A DNA stretch of 33,541 nt from Planctomycetota bacterium (GTDB taxonomy: Bacteria; Planctomycetota; Uabimicrobiia; Uabimicrobiales; Uabimicrobiaceae), in the NCBI GenBank assembly GCA_029260735.1, contig JAJDCR010000090.1, positions 1-33,541 of the forward strand, in the 5' to 3' direction. Position 1 is the first letter of the stretch, and each line of letters begins with the position of its first letter. Below are positions 1 through 6,453 of this stretch, piece by piece. The notes below the pieces were generated by a model, which saw only the letters and a program-made list of their open reading frames with translations, searched no databases and was not told the DNA's origin. The translations under genes were made by a program, and so were the position numbers.

Positions 1-68
1 GGGATAGAGGAACAAAAATGGCCTCCACCTCTTATATATTAGGGCTTTCCCTTAACTTAATGGCTTTG

Positions 69-191
69 GGGCAACGCCCTGGGAATATTTGAACATCAAT
101 ACCCCTAGCCCTGAAGGGGCGAAATGTTCCAAATTATTCCGCCCCTTCAGGGCTATGGTTATCGTTATTCCAGTTTCCCAGGGCGTTGCCC
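69..191. repeat. nested palindromic intergenic repeat
   Basis: Two perfect inverted repeats lie one inside the other. The outer arms are 17 bases (69-85 with 175-191, core GGGCAACGCCCTGGG). The inner arms are 15 bases (107-121 with 140-154, core AGCCCTGAAGGGGCG). The right outer arm continues into a second palindrome, CCCAGGGC-GTT-GCCCTGGG. No coding ORF fits here. The form is that of a REP- or MITE-like dispersed repeat able to fold as DNA or RNA; copy number cannot be judged from one window. Confidence 0.75.
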
Positions 192-220
192 TGGGCTAGG
201 TTGTATAAGCCTTTCAGGCT

Positions 221-508
221 AAAAACAAAAAACTACCCCACTCAGCGCCAAGTAGGGGATGTGCTCTCTTTGGTTCGGCTTTTTTTGTTTATCCGAACAT
301 TGACTCAAAATTTGAGAGCGGATCCTATAAAAAAATGATCCACGAAGTTCCATACACCGAAGGTGTTATATATCAATAGCCCAGGGTAAAGTGAGCCAAA
401 GGCGAACGGTACCCTGGGTCACCGATGGGCCTAAAAATAATATTTGTATGTTCAATCAGGGAATTACGGCTGTCATCCTAGGCCAAAAATAAAAAAACTA
501 TCCCACTC
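221..508. repeat. second repeat copy and flanking direct repeats
   Basis: The arms CCCAGGGTA (380-388) and TACCCTGGG (410-418) form a second inverted repeat using the same CCCAGGG core as the 69-191 element. Each repeat is followed by a similar A-rich tail: 221-245 and 485-508 share the pattern AAAAA(C/T)AAAAAACTA(C/T)CCCACTC. This suggests two diverged copies of one element family in tandem. I see no gene in 1-697. Confidence 0.5.
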
Positions 509-590
509 CGCTTTTTTCTCTTCAAACAAATCACTTCATATTTACCCTCAAATATTTCTATATAAATTCCATAACAAAATGTTTTTTATA

Positions 591-619
591 TTCGACAAAA
601 CAAAACAAGAATATATAAT
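591..619 (+). promoter_or_regulatory. putative sigma70 promoter
   Basis: TTCGAC (591-596), a 17-base spacer and a consensus TATAAT (614-619) lie in very AT-rich DNA about 80 bases upstream of the small gene at 698. Position and spacing fit a housekeeping promoter for the 698-1461 gene pair. Confidence 0.5.
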
Positions 620-697
620 ATAATCATCTAATTATTGACAAGTTTTTTCACAAAAACAAACCAGAAGGTTTGTAAGTTTCCGCTGAAAGGGAAAAAA

Positions 698-874
698 ATG
701 TTCTTTAAAAAAAATCCTAAAGAAAAGCTGCAAAAAGAGATGGTTAAGAAACTTGAGGAAGCAAGAAATTGGCAACGCCAAGGAAATATTATCCAGTACG
801 CGGAATTGATGACGGAAGCGGAAGAGATTGGCAAAAAAATAGATGCTCTTTCGAACCAAACATTGGGGAGATAG
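698..874 (+). CDS. small charged helical protein, DUF6435 / Lacal_2735-like
   Basis: A 58-residue, lysine- and glutamate-rich protein. It begins MFFKKNPKEKLQ and has a central segment EEARNWQRQGNIIQYAELM followed by TEAEEIGKKIDAL. The pattern of a basic start, two amphipathic helices and a conserved 'QR-G-I--YAE--AEAEEI' core matches, from memory, the small uncharacterised DUF6435/Lacal_2735 proteins. It lacks a signal peptide and is probably cytoplasmic; function is unknown. The reading frame stays open 21 codons upstream, but I chose the ATG at 698 because the family starts at MFF and GAAAGGG lies just before it. It ends two bases before the next gene, so the two are probably co-transcribed. 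Confidence 0.6.
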   Translation: MFFKKNPKEKLQKEMVKKLEEARNWQRQGNIIQYAELMTEAEEIGKKIDALSNQTLGR

Positions 875-876
875 CT

Positions 877-1461
877 ATGTTAAAAAAACAAATGGTATTA
901 ACTATACTAACTTTACTCCTTGGAGGAGGATTAGTTATGGGACAACCTCAGAGTAGTATGAGTGATATCTTTTCCTTTAATAATAAAAACGTGAAACCGT
1001 GGCAAGCCGTTAACGATGTTGTCATGGGTGGTCTTTCTCAAAGTAAAATGGAAATAGAGAAGGGAATTGCTATTTTTTCGGGAAAGGTATCTCTTGAAAA
1101 TAATGGTGGATTTGCCTCTGTTCGTAGTTTGGCAGCAAAACACGATCTAAGTTCGGCAAAAGGAATTTGTATTCGTGTTAAAGGAGACGGGAGTGCTTAT
1201 AAGTTTTGCTTAAAGACCAGTGTTTCTTGGAACAGTGTTCTCTACCAACAGCGTTTTGAAACTGTCAAAGATAAATGGATTACCTGCTCTCTCCCTCTAG
1301 ATAAATTTATCTCTACATTTCGCGGAAGAATATTGAATAATCGTCCGTTAGAGCCTAAAAATATTACTAGCTTTGGCTTTTTGATATCGGATAAGCAAAA
1401 GGGAAATTTTCAGTTAGAAATAGACTGGATTAAACAATATCATTCTGATCATAAGCCGTAA
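877..1461 (+). CDS. exported CIA30-family protein
   Basis: A 194-residue protein with an N-terminal signal peptide (MLKKQMVLTILTLLLGGG, residues 1-22) and one CIA30 domain over most of the rest. The family hallmark W-x-VND-VMGG-S is visible as WQAVNDVVMGGLSQSKM at about residues 43-59, followed by beta-rich sequence with GGFASVRS and ending in DWIKQY. CIA30 proteins are named after a mitochondrial complex I assembly factor; the bacterial members are carbohydrate-binding-like beta-sandwiches of unclear role. Export suggests a periplasmic or surface role here. The ATG at 877 has GGGGAG six bases upstream. The frame is open further upstream, but that part overlaps the preceding gene and puts the signal peptide in the interior. 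It forms a two-gene unit with the 698 gene. Confidence 0.8.
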   Translation: MLKKQMVLTILTLLLGGGLVMGQPQSSMSDIFSFNNKNVKPWQAVNDVVMGGLSQSKMEIEKGIAIFSGKVSLENNGGFASVRSLAAKHDLSSAKGICIRVKGDGSAYKFCLKTSVSWNSVLYQQRFETVKDKWITCSLPLDKFISTFRGRILNNRPLEPKNITSFGFLISDKQKGNFQLEIDWIKQYHSDHKP

Positions 1462-1511
1462 ACCTGAAAGATTCATTAAACTATTCATCATGGCATTGAA
1501 TATGGCACAAA

Positions 1512-1550
1512 ATAGCTTTGGGATTAACTGCTCACGCTCTGAAAGGTGAT
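1512..1550 (+). pseudogene. possible fragment of a response-regulator receiver domain
   Basis: The plus-strand frame at 1512 reads IALGLTAHALKGD, very like the beta4-alpha4 signature 'IIALTAHA-KGD' of receiver domains in hybrid histidine kinases, with one extra residue. A stop precedes it closely and another follows at 1581, and I could not extend the similarity. It may be a decayed remnant or chance. Confidence 0.2.
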
Positions 1551-1637
1551 TTTCTTTGGCTTATATCTTGTTCCAGGAGATAAATCCCTTGGACATTTCC
1601 GATTGCTACATCTGCGGCCAAAAAATATAGAAATTTT

Positions 1638-1666
1638 TTTACACATGCATCACTTTATGTTATAAA
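1638..1666 (+). promoter_or_regulatory. putative sigma70 promoter with extended -10
   Basis: TTTACA (1638-1643), a 17-base spacer and TATAAA (1661-1666), with TGT just before the -10 (an extended -10 motif). It lies about 50 bases upstream of the ATG at 1718. Confidence 0.5.
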
Positions 1667-1717
1667 ACTTAATCCTGCAGCAGAAAAAAATTGGCCTTAT
1701 GTAATAGAGCAAAAATT

Positions 1718-3385
1718 ATGAAACTCGCACATATCATAAATGTCACAGAAATAAATGAATCAAAGAAAGCCTCTTATTTGCATATTGCCCAACCATTAAC
1801 ACTAAGGTCTATGGTTATCGCAAAAAAAATGGCCAAAAATGTTATTGATGTTGATTTATTGGCAGTCAAACATAAGTCCGAAAAGGTCAGTGTTCCTGTT
1901 GAATTTGAGTGGGCTCCTGATATAGACAAATATGCCTGGGAATACCTTGATGCTTTGAAAGATGAAGCTTCCCACAAACCATTACCTCGCTTAAAGGATA
2001 TAGTCTCAAGTCTCTATAGTTCATCAGATGCTGAGTATTTTATATATACAAATCTTGATATTGGTTTATACCCTCATTTTTACATTAAAGTAAAAAGTAT
2101 GATAGCAAAAGGATATGATGCATTTTGCATTAACAGAAGAAGTTTACCAAAGGAGCACGAGGGACTACTGCTTAATGAAAGTAAAATCGAATTTATTTTT
2201 ACCATGGAAGGAATTAAACACCCTGGTATTGATTGCTTCGTTTTTAAAAAAGAACTGGTGCCATTGCTTAATTTGGGCAATGTTTATATTGGTTATCCGC
2301 CCGTAGGACAAGTCTTAAAAACACAGATAGAAGTCAATTCTAAAAGTTTTACGTGGATTAAAGATGAAAGATTAACATTTCATATAGGCGATGATAGTCC
2401 ATGGAAAAGTGGAGGAATTTATACAAAAGAAAATATTTACCAGGCTAGAGAGATCTATACAAGCTGTTTCAAGCCAAGCATTTATGGTAAAATAAAAGAA
2501 AAATCGAATTCTTTATTAGAATCTTTAATCTTCCAAACTATTGATAAAAAAATGGCTACCGTTGCTAAATTTTTAGATATTCCTCAGAGAGCAATGAATA
2601 TGCTCATCAATAGGGAAGCCTTTGTTACTCCCATAACAAAGGAAGACAGAATTGCCTCATTAATTCATAAACTTTTTCCTGTTGTTAGCAAAGGCAAAGA
2701 ATTGATTCGCTTCGGCCCAAAGGGAGACGGAGGATACTTAGTTCCAGATGATCTTGCAGGAATTGAAGCGTGTTTTTCAGTAGGAGTTGGCTCTACATCC
2801 GGATTTGAGAAAGACTGCGCCAATAGGGGAATGAAGGTATTTTTGGCGGATAAATCTGTCGAAAAACCAGCCGAGTTTGATGAAGAGTTTCACTTTACAA
2901 AAAAATATGTGGGTGCAACTACAAATGAGGACTACATCACTATTGACAACTGGGTATCCTCATCTTTATCAGAAACTCAATCCGACTTGCTACTACAAAT
3001 GGATATCGAAGGTTATGAATATGAGGTCTTTCTTAACATGTCCAATAGTTTGATGCACCGATTTAGAATAATCGTTGTAGAATTCCATAATCTTGATAAG
3101 TTTTGGATTCAGTCCTTTTTTAAATTAGCTTCCCGTGCGTTTGATAAACTTCTGCAAACGCACAGTTGTGTACATATTCATCCCAATAATTGCCGCGGAT
3201 CTATACAAAGAAAAGAATTGGATATTCCACAAGTAGCCGAATTTACTTTTTTGCGAAATGACAGGATTAGTAATCCATCATTCGTTGGCACTTTTCCACA
3301 TCCATTGGATTACAACAACACGAGTAAACCTTCTCTTCCACTACCAAAATGTTGGTACACAAATAAGAAAATAGAAGATGAGTGA
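1718..3385 (+). CDS. two-part protein: glycosyltransferase-like N-terminus and FkbM methyltransferase
   Basis: A 555-residue cytoplasmic protein. The N-terminal half (about 1-240) begins MKLAHIINVTEINESKK and contains YIYTNLDIGLYPHFY and GYDAFCINRRSLP, segments typical of a family related to nucleotide-sugar glycosyltransferases; I see no clear catalytic motif. Residues about 310-510 look like an FkbM-type SAM-dependent methyltransferase: RFGPKGDGGYLVPDD, then CFSVGVGSTSGFE in the SAM-binding position, LLLQMDIEGYEYEVF and IVVEFHN. FkbM enzymes O-methylate sugars or polyketides. Modification of a surface glycan is therefore likely, but there is no glycan cluster around it. The frame is open from a TTG at 1691; the ATG at 1718 matches the usual 'MKLAHIIN' start. 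It is transcribed alone. Confidence 0.7.
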   Translation: MKLAHIINVTEINESKKASYLHIAQPLTLRSMVIAKKMAKNVIDVDLLAVKHKSEKVSVPVEFEWAPDIDKYAWEYLDALKDEASHKPLPRLKDIVSSLYSSSDAEYFIYTNLDIGLYPHFYIKVKSMIAKGYDAFCINRRSLPKEHEGLLLNESKIEFIFTMEGIKHPGIDCFVFKKELVPLLNLGNVYIGYPPVGQVLKTQIEVNSKSFTWIKDERLTFHIGDDSPWKSGGIYTKENIYQAREIYTSCFKPSIYGKIKEKSNSLLESLIFQTIDKKMATVAKFLDIPQRAMNMLINREAFVTPITKEDRIASLIHKLFPVVSKGKELIRFGPKGDGGYLVPDDLAGIEACFSVGVGSTSGFEKDCANRGMKVFLADKSVEKPAEFDEEFHFTKKYVGATTNEDYITIDNWVSSSLSETQSDLLLQMDIEGYEYEVFLNMSNSLMHRFRIIVVEFHNLDKFWIQSFFKLASRAFDKLLQTHSCVHIHPNNCRGSIQRKELDIPQVAEFTFLRNDRISNPSFVGTFPHPLDYNNTSKPSLPLPKCWYTNKKIEDE

Positions 3386-3443
3386 ACTATAGACAAGAAA
3401 CCGTTTTTATGGAAAGTCCTTTACCAAGATTTTTATTTTTTCA

Positions 3444-4271
3444 CTATCTCTTTCTGCATACCATAAGTAATAAAGCCGAGAATAGACAAATCAAAGTAGA
3501 GGGTTCGGGCACAGGGGTTCCGTTAAGTCGGGCTTCGAGGTAGGCTTCGACTTGCAATTGTTCGCCGGTTGAAAGGGCTCTATCGTAAACGATGAACTCG
3601 ACCATGTCGCCCTTGAAGTTAAAAGTGCTATCGCTCCAGCTTCCTATAAAAAAACTATCGGAAGAGTTTACGCTATATGTTGCTCCACCAGCAAGAGAAG
3701 TACTCATAAACTGAACGCCGTCTCGAAAAGCAGTTTGAACACCTGTCCCACTAGAGTTATCATAGGTTTGGGTAAGATAGGAGAACTCTGTTTCTATGGG
3801 TAAACTAACTACATGATTGGCTGCACCATCAAAATGTTTCACTTGGCTATCATTGAGGCGAGAAAAAGTCATTTGACTTCCTGTTGGACCATTGATTCCA
3901 AAGGCGTAGGTGTAGTCGTTGTTGTTTGCCGATTGGTATTTGGTGATCGCAAAAACAGTGGCATTAGTCAGATCTTTGAAGTTTCCACTTAAATCGGCAG
4001 AGCTAGTCCCATCAAACCTCAAAGCAGGTAGTCCATTGACGACACCATCGACCAAAATAGGACGAGTTGCTCCTGAAGCAGAGACTCCTCCTGTGGCAAA
4101 CAGGTTTTGTCCTGACTGATCGGCCCAAAAATCAACTCGGTTATTGGTGCCATCAAAAGTAGTGGAGACTCCTGTATCAGCTTTAAACCAAGCAACCAAA
4201 CCATTTGTAAGAGGGTTGGCAGAAGAGTACGCTGTTAAAAACAGGAAAAGAAGAATGAATATCCTTAACAT
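3444..4271 (-). CDS. exported LamG/concanavalin-like protein with PEP-CTERM sorting tail
   Basis: A 275-residue protein. A signal peptide (MLRIFILLFLFLTAYSSA, about 1-18) precedes a LamG/ConA-like beta-sandwich: GLVAWFKADTGV near the start, LPALRFDGTSS, then VEFIVYDRALSTGEQ and a helix, the usual close of this fold. The C-terminus is a textbook PEP-CTERM signal: VPEPST, a hydrophobic stretch LICLFSALLLMV, and the basic end CRKR. Such proteins are cut by a membrane exosortase and released to the surface or matrix; no exosortase gene is in this window. It is transcribed alone, convergent with the FkbM gene (58 bases between stops). AGGGA lies about ten bases before the start. Confidence 0.85.
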   Translation of the reverse strand: MLRIFILLFLFLTAYSSANPLTNGLVAWFKADTGVSTTFDGTNNRVDFWADQSGQNLFATGGVSASGATRPILVDGVVNGLPALRFDGTSSADLSGNFKDLTNATVFAITKYQSANNNDYTYAFGINGPTGSQMTFSRLNDSQVKHFDGAANHVVSLPIETEFSYLTQTYDNSSGTGVQTAFRDGVQFMSTSLAGGATYSVNSSDSFFIGSWSDSTFNFKGDMVEFIVYDRALSTGEQLQVEAYLEARLNGTPVPEPSTLICLFSALLLMVCRKR

Positions 4272-4410
4272 GATAGTAGTCCCTTAATCTAAAAACTGCT
4301 CATTTGTTTCCAAAATTTTGTTTATTTTCATTTTTTTTGATTATATCATATAATTTCTTTAGATTCAATAAATTTTATCTGTAGATGACTTATTTGCCTA
4401 GGAAATATAT

Positions 4411-4803
4411 ATGCCCGATCTTGCTTCTGTTTATGGCTTTAGTCTCACAATGGGAGATGTCTATACCTTATCTGGAACAAAGAACTTTTCAGATAAGGAG
4501 AGAAAAGATTTTGTGGAGTTTATCTCAAATCACCACCTCATTAAAAAAAGATGTATGCGGCATACCAATTTCGACAAGACATACATTGAGTTTTGGAATC
4601 ATAAATGTGAAACGTATCCTGATTTATGTGTAAAAGCAGCTACTGGCTACGATATTGGAGTTTGGGATTTAGTACCTTTAAAGAAACGACGCTTACTTCT
4701 TACTTTGCGCTTAGTCTTAAAACGCTACCAACAATCTACAGGAATAGAAATTATCTTCCAACCGAGTATCAAAACGAAAAAAGGCAAGTCATCTAATTCA
4801 TGA
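4411..4803 (+). CDS. hypothetical protein
   Basis: A 130-residue protein I do not recognise. It is basic and mixed alpha/beta, with three cysteines (KKRCMRH, HKCETYPDLC) and a repeated aromatic/basic pattern (IEFWNHKCETYP, GVWDLVPLKKRRLLL). There is no signal peptide or membrane segment, so it is probably cytoplasmic. AGGA (4400-4403) supports the ATG at 4411. A TATAAT (4349-4354) in the divergent gap could be its promoter. The last codons lie inside the left arm of a strong terminator hairpin (4777-4815), and the stop codon TGA opens the right arm. Confidence 0.6.
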   Translation: MPDLASVYGFSLTMGDVYTLSGTKNFSDKERKDFVEFISNHHLIKKRCMRHTNFDKTYIEFWNHKCETYPDLCVKAATGYDIGVWDLVPLKKRRLLLTLRLVLKRYQQSTGIEIIFQPSIKTKKGKSSNS

Positions 4804-4815
4804 CTTGCCTTTTTT
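4777..4815. terminator. bidirectional rho-independent terminator
   Basis: A perfect 15-base inverted repeat (4777-4791 with 4801-4815, core AAAAAAGGCAAGTCA) encloses a 9-base loop. The arm ends give a U-tract on both strands. It serves the plus-strand gene ending at 4803 and the convergent lipase gene ending at 4838. Confidence 0.9.
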
Positions 4816-4837
4816 ATTTTAGCGAGCAAAAAAACAA

Positions 4838-6184
4838 CTATTCCGGTTTAATATCCGTCCAACCTTTAGCTCCTTCAATCTCATAAAGATAGAAAGATTG
4901 AATGAATCCGTATTTCATACCTAAGGTGACGTATTGGGAGTTGCCGATACGTCCGGCCAAGTAATGTCCTGTGGCATTGTCCTTTACTTTTTTGTAATTA
5001 GGCGTCGGAAGCTTGGTGAAGCTTGCCGAAATTTCCAAACTCGCTCCATGCTTATTATCAGCCTTGGCTTTTACAATTGTGTTTTCTTTGATTTCAAAAG
5101 GAGCTTGGTAGTTCTTCCAATCGCTTGCATTGAGGGAGTAAAGAATTTTACTTGGCTTGTTTGTCGCTTGAATACTTATCTTTATACTACCTTGGAATTT
5201 ACCGCCATCGGGGGAGATGCTCACAGTGGGAGGCTCTGGTTCAGGAGGGGTATTAGGGTTTGTATTAAGATAAGGAAACATGTCGGTGAAGACTTCTTTA
5301 TCTTTGATAATTCTTTCATGCCCCGTAAGAGAAGCACCTAGGTCGTAGCCTCGGTTGAGATGAGCCCCCTCTAATCGTCCTGTATGAAAGTGTTGAGATT
5401 CAACAAAGTCACCATTGGCCCAAAGAGCAACATAAGTAATACTATTATTGTCTAGAGAAGTGGTTTTGTTGTAGCTTCCTTTTTGTCCAGAAGTTGCCCC
5501 GTAAGGAGTGTCATCATACACCCCATCGACTATGTGCAAAGCTTTTTCAAAAGCAGATCCAGTTTGAAATTCTCCTAAGGAGAAGAAGCCTAGCCCATAG
5601 TTACCCGCAGCCATTGTTATAATAGTACCGACGGCATCAAAACGACGTTCGCTTTTCTGAAAACTGCCGTCTCTTTGTAAACCATGAAGGTAAGAGCGAA
5701 TCATTCCTCCGCCTAAAGAGTGCCCCACTAAATCAACCTTTTGCACTCCCAGGTACTCTCGAACAGCATCGATAAAACTGCGAACATCATCAATATTACT
5801 TGTATGGGGGTTAGGTAACTCGGCCGAAGAATTATCTGCTCCTAAATAAGAGAAGGCCCAAATTTCAGAATCGTTATAGCCCCATTCTTTTAGGAATCGG
5901 TGCATCGTGAGCATACCCCACTGAGCACTATGTGCGTTTCCCCCATTACCGTGAATGAGGATTACAGGATTTCTTTTAACAGCAGCTTGGTTAGCCTTTT
6001 GGTCAAAGGATAAATTTCCTCCAAAACCATGAATGAGACTCCCCTGTCCATAGCCACCGGTGTCCATCAAGTGCGGAAAATCTTTAGGAAAACCATCGGT
6101 ATTTGATAAAGAACCTTGCCCTAGTAGAAAAGAACTAAGTACCAGAGCTAAGGAGAGAAGCAAAATCAAAGCTTGCTTTTTCAC
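4838..6184 (-). CDS. secreted alpha/beta-hydrolase (lipase / PHA-depolymerase-like) with C-terminal accessory domains
   Basis: A 448-residue exported esterase. A signal peptide (VKKQALILLLSLALVLSSFL) is followed by the hydrolase domain: VILIHGNGGNAHSAQWG (oxyanion loop), then the nucleophile elbow GHSLGGG with Ser at about 156. An Asp and a His of the triad are expected further on but were not assigned. After a proline-rich linker (PNTPPEPEPP), a chitobiase/hexosaminidase C-terminal-like beta domain (PPTVSISPDGG...ILYSLNASDW) leads to a tail with HYLAGRIG, resembling the C-terminal module of poly-hydroxyalkanoate depolymerases and related esterases. The substrate may be lipid or a polyester. 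The start is the GTG at 6184, with AAGGAG seven or eight bases upstream; the frame's ATG at 6226 has no ribosome site and would bury the signal peptide. Transcribed alone. Confidence 0.8.
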   Translation of the reverse strand: MKKQALILLLSLALVLSSFLLGQGSLSNTDGFPKDFPHLMDTGGYGQGSLIHGFGGNLSFDQKANQAAVKRNPVILIHGNGGNAHSAQWGMLTMHRFLKEWGYNDSEIWAFSYLGADNSSAELPNPHTSNIDDVRSFIDAVREYLGVQKVDLVGHSLGGGMIRSYLHGLQRDGSFQKSERRFDAVGTIITMAAGNYGLGFFSLGEFQTGSAFEKALHIVDGVYDDTPYGATSGQKGSYNKTTSLDNNSITYVALWANGDFVESQHFHTGRLEGAHLNRGYDLGASLTGHERIIKDKEVFTDMFPYLNTNPNTPPEPEPPTVSISPDGGKFQGSIKISIQATNKPSKILYSLNASDWKNYQAPFEIKENTIVKAKADNKHGASLEISASFTKLPTPNYKKVKDNATGHYLAGRIGNSQYVTLGMKYGFIQSFYLYEIEGAKGWTDIKPE

Positions 6185-6361
6185 AATAAAACTCCTTATA
6201 TTTACTGACCTACCAGGTACAAACAAAGAAAAGCACCTGGATTTTTTCTGAATAGAATATAGGTGATCCTCTCCTAGAAATCAAGCCTTTTCATTAAAAA
6301 TGTTGCTTTGCAAAAAAAAATTATTCCCCCTAAAAAATAGCCGTTTTTCGTTGGAATATTC

Positions 6362-6390
6362 TTGGCAAGAGTTTCTATTTTTTATAGAAT
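6362..6390 (+). promoter_or_regulatory. putative sigma70 promoter
   Basis: TTGGCA (6362-6367), a 17-base spacer and TAGAAT (6385-6390). It is positioned to give a leader of roughly 55 bases before the ATG at 6454. Confidence 0.55.
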
Positions 6391-6453
6391 AAAGAAAAAA
6401 AATTGTTGCTATTCAAGTTTTTTTTGTGCGAGGCACAAGTTGGGGAGATTATA

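Noticed and set aside
4934..5341. 135-codon plus-strand ORF inside the lipase gene
   Set aside because: Antisense shadow of a recognisable hydrolase, with no ribosome site of its own.
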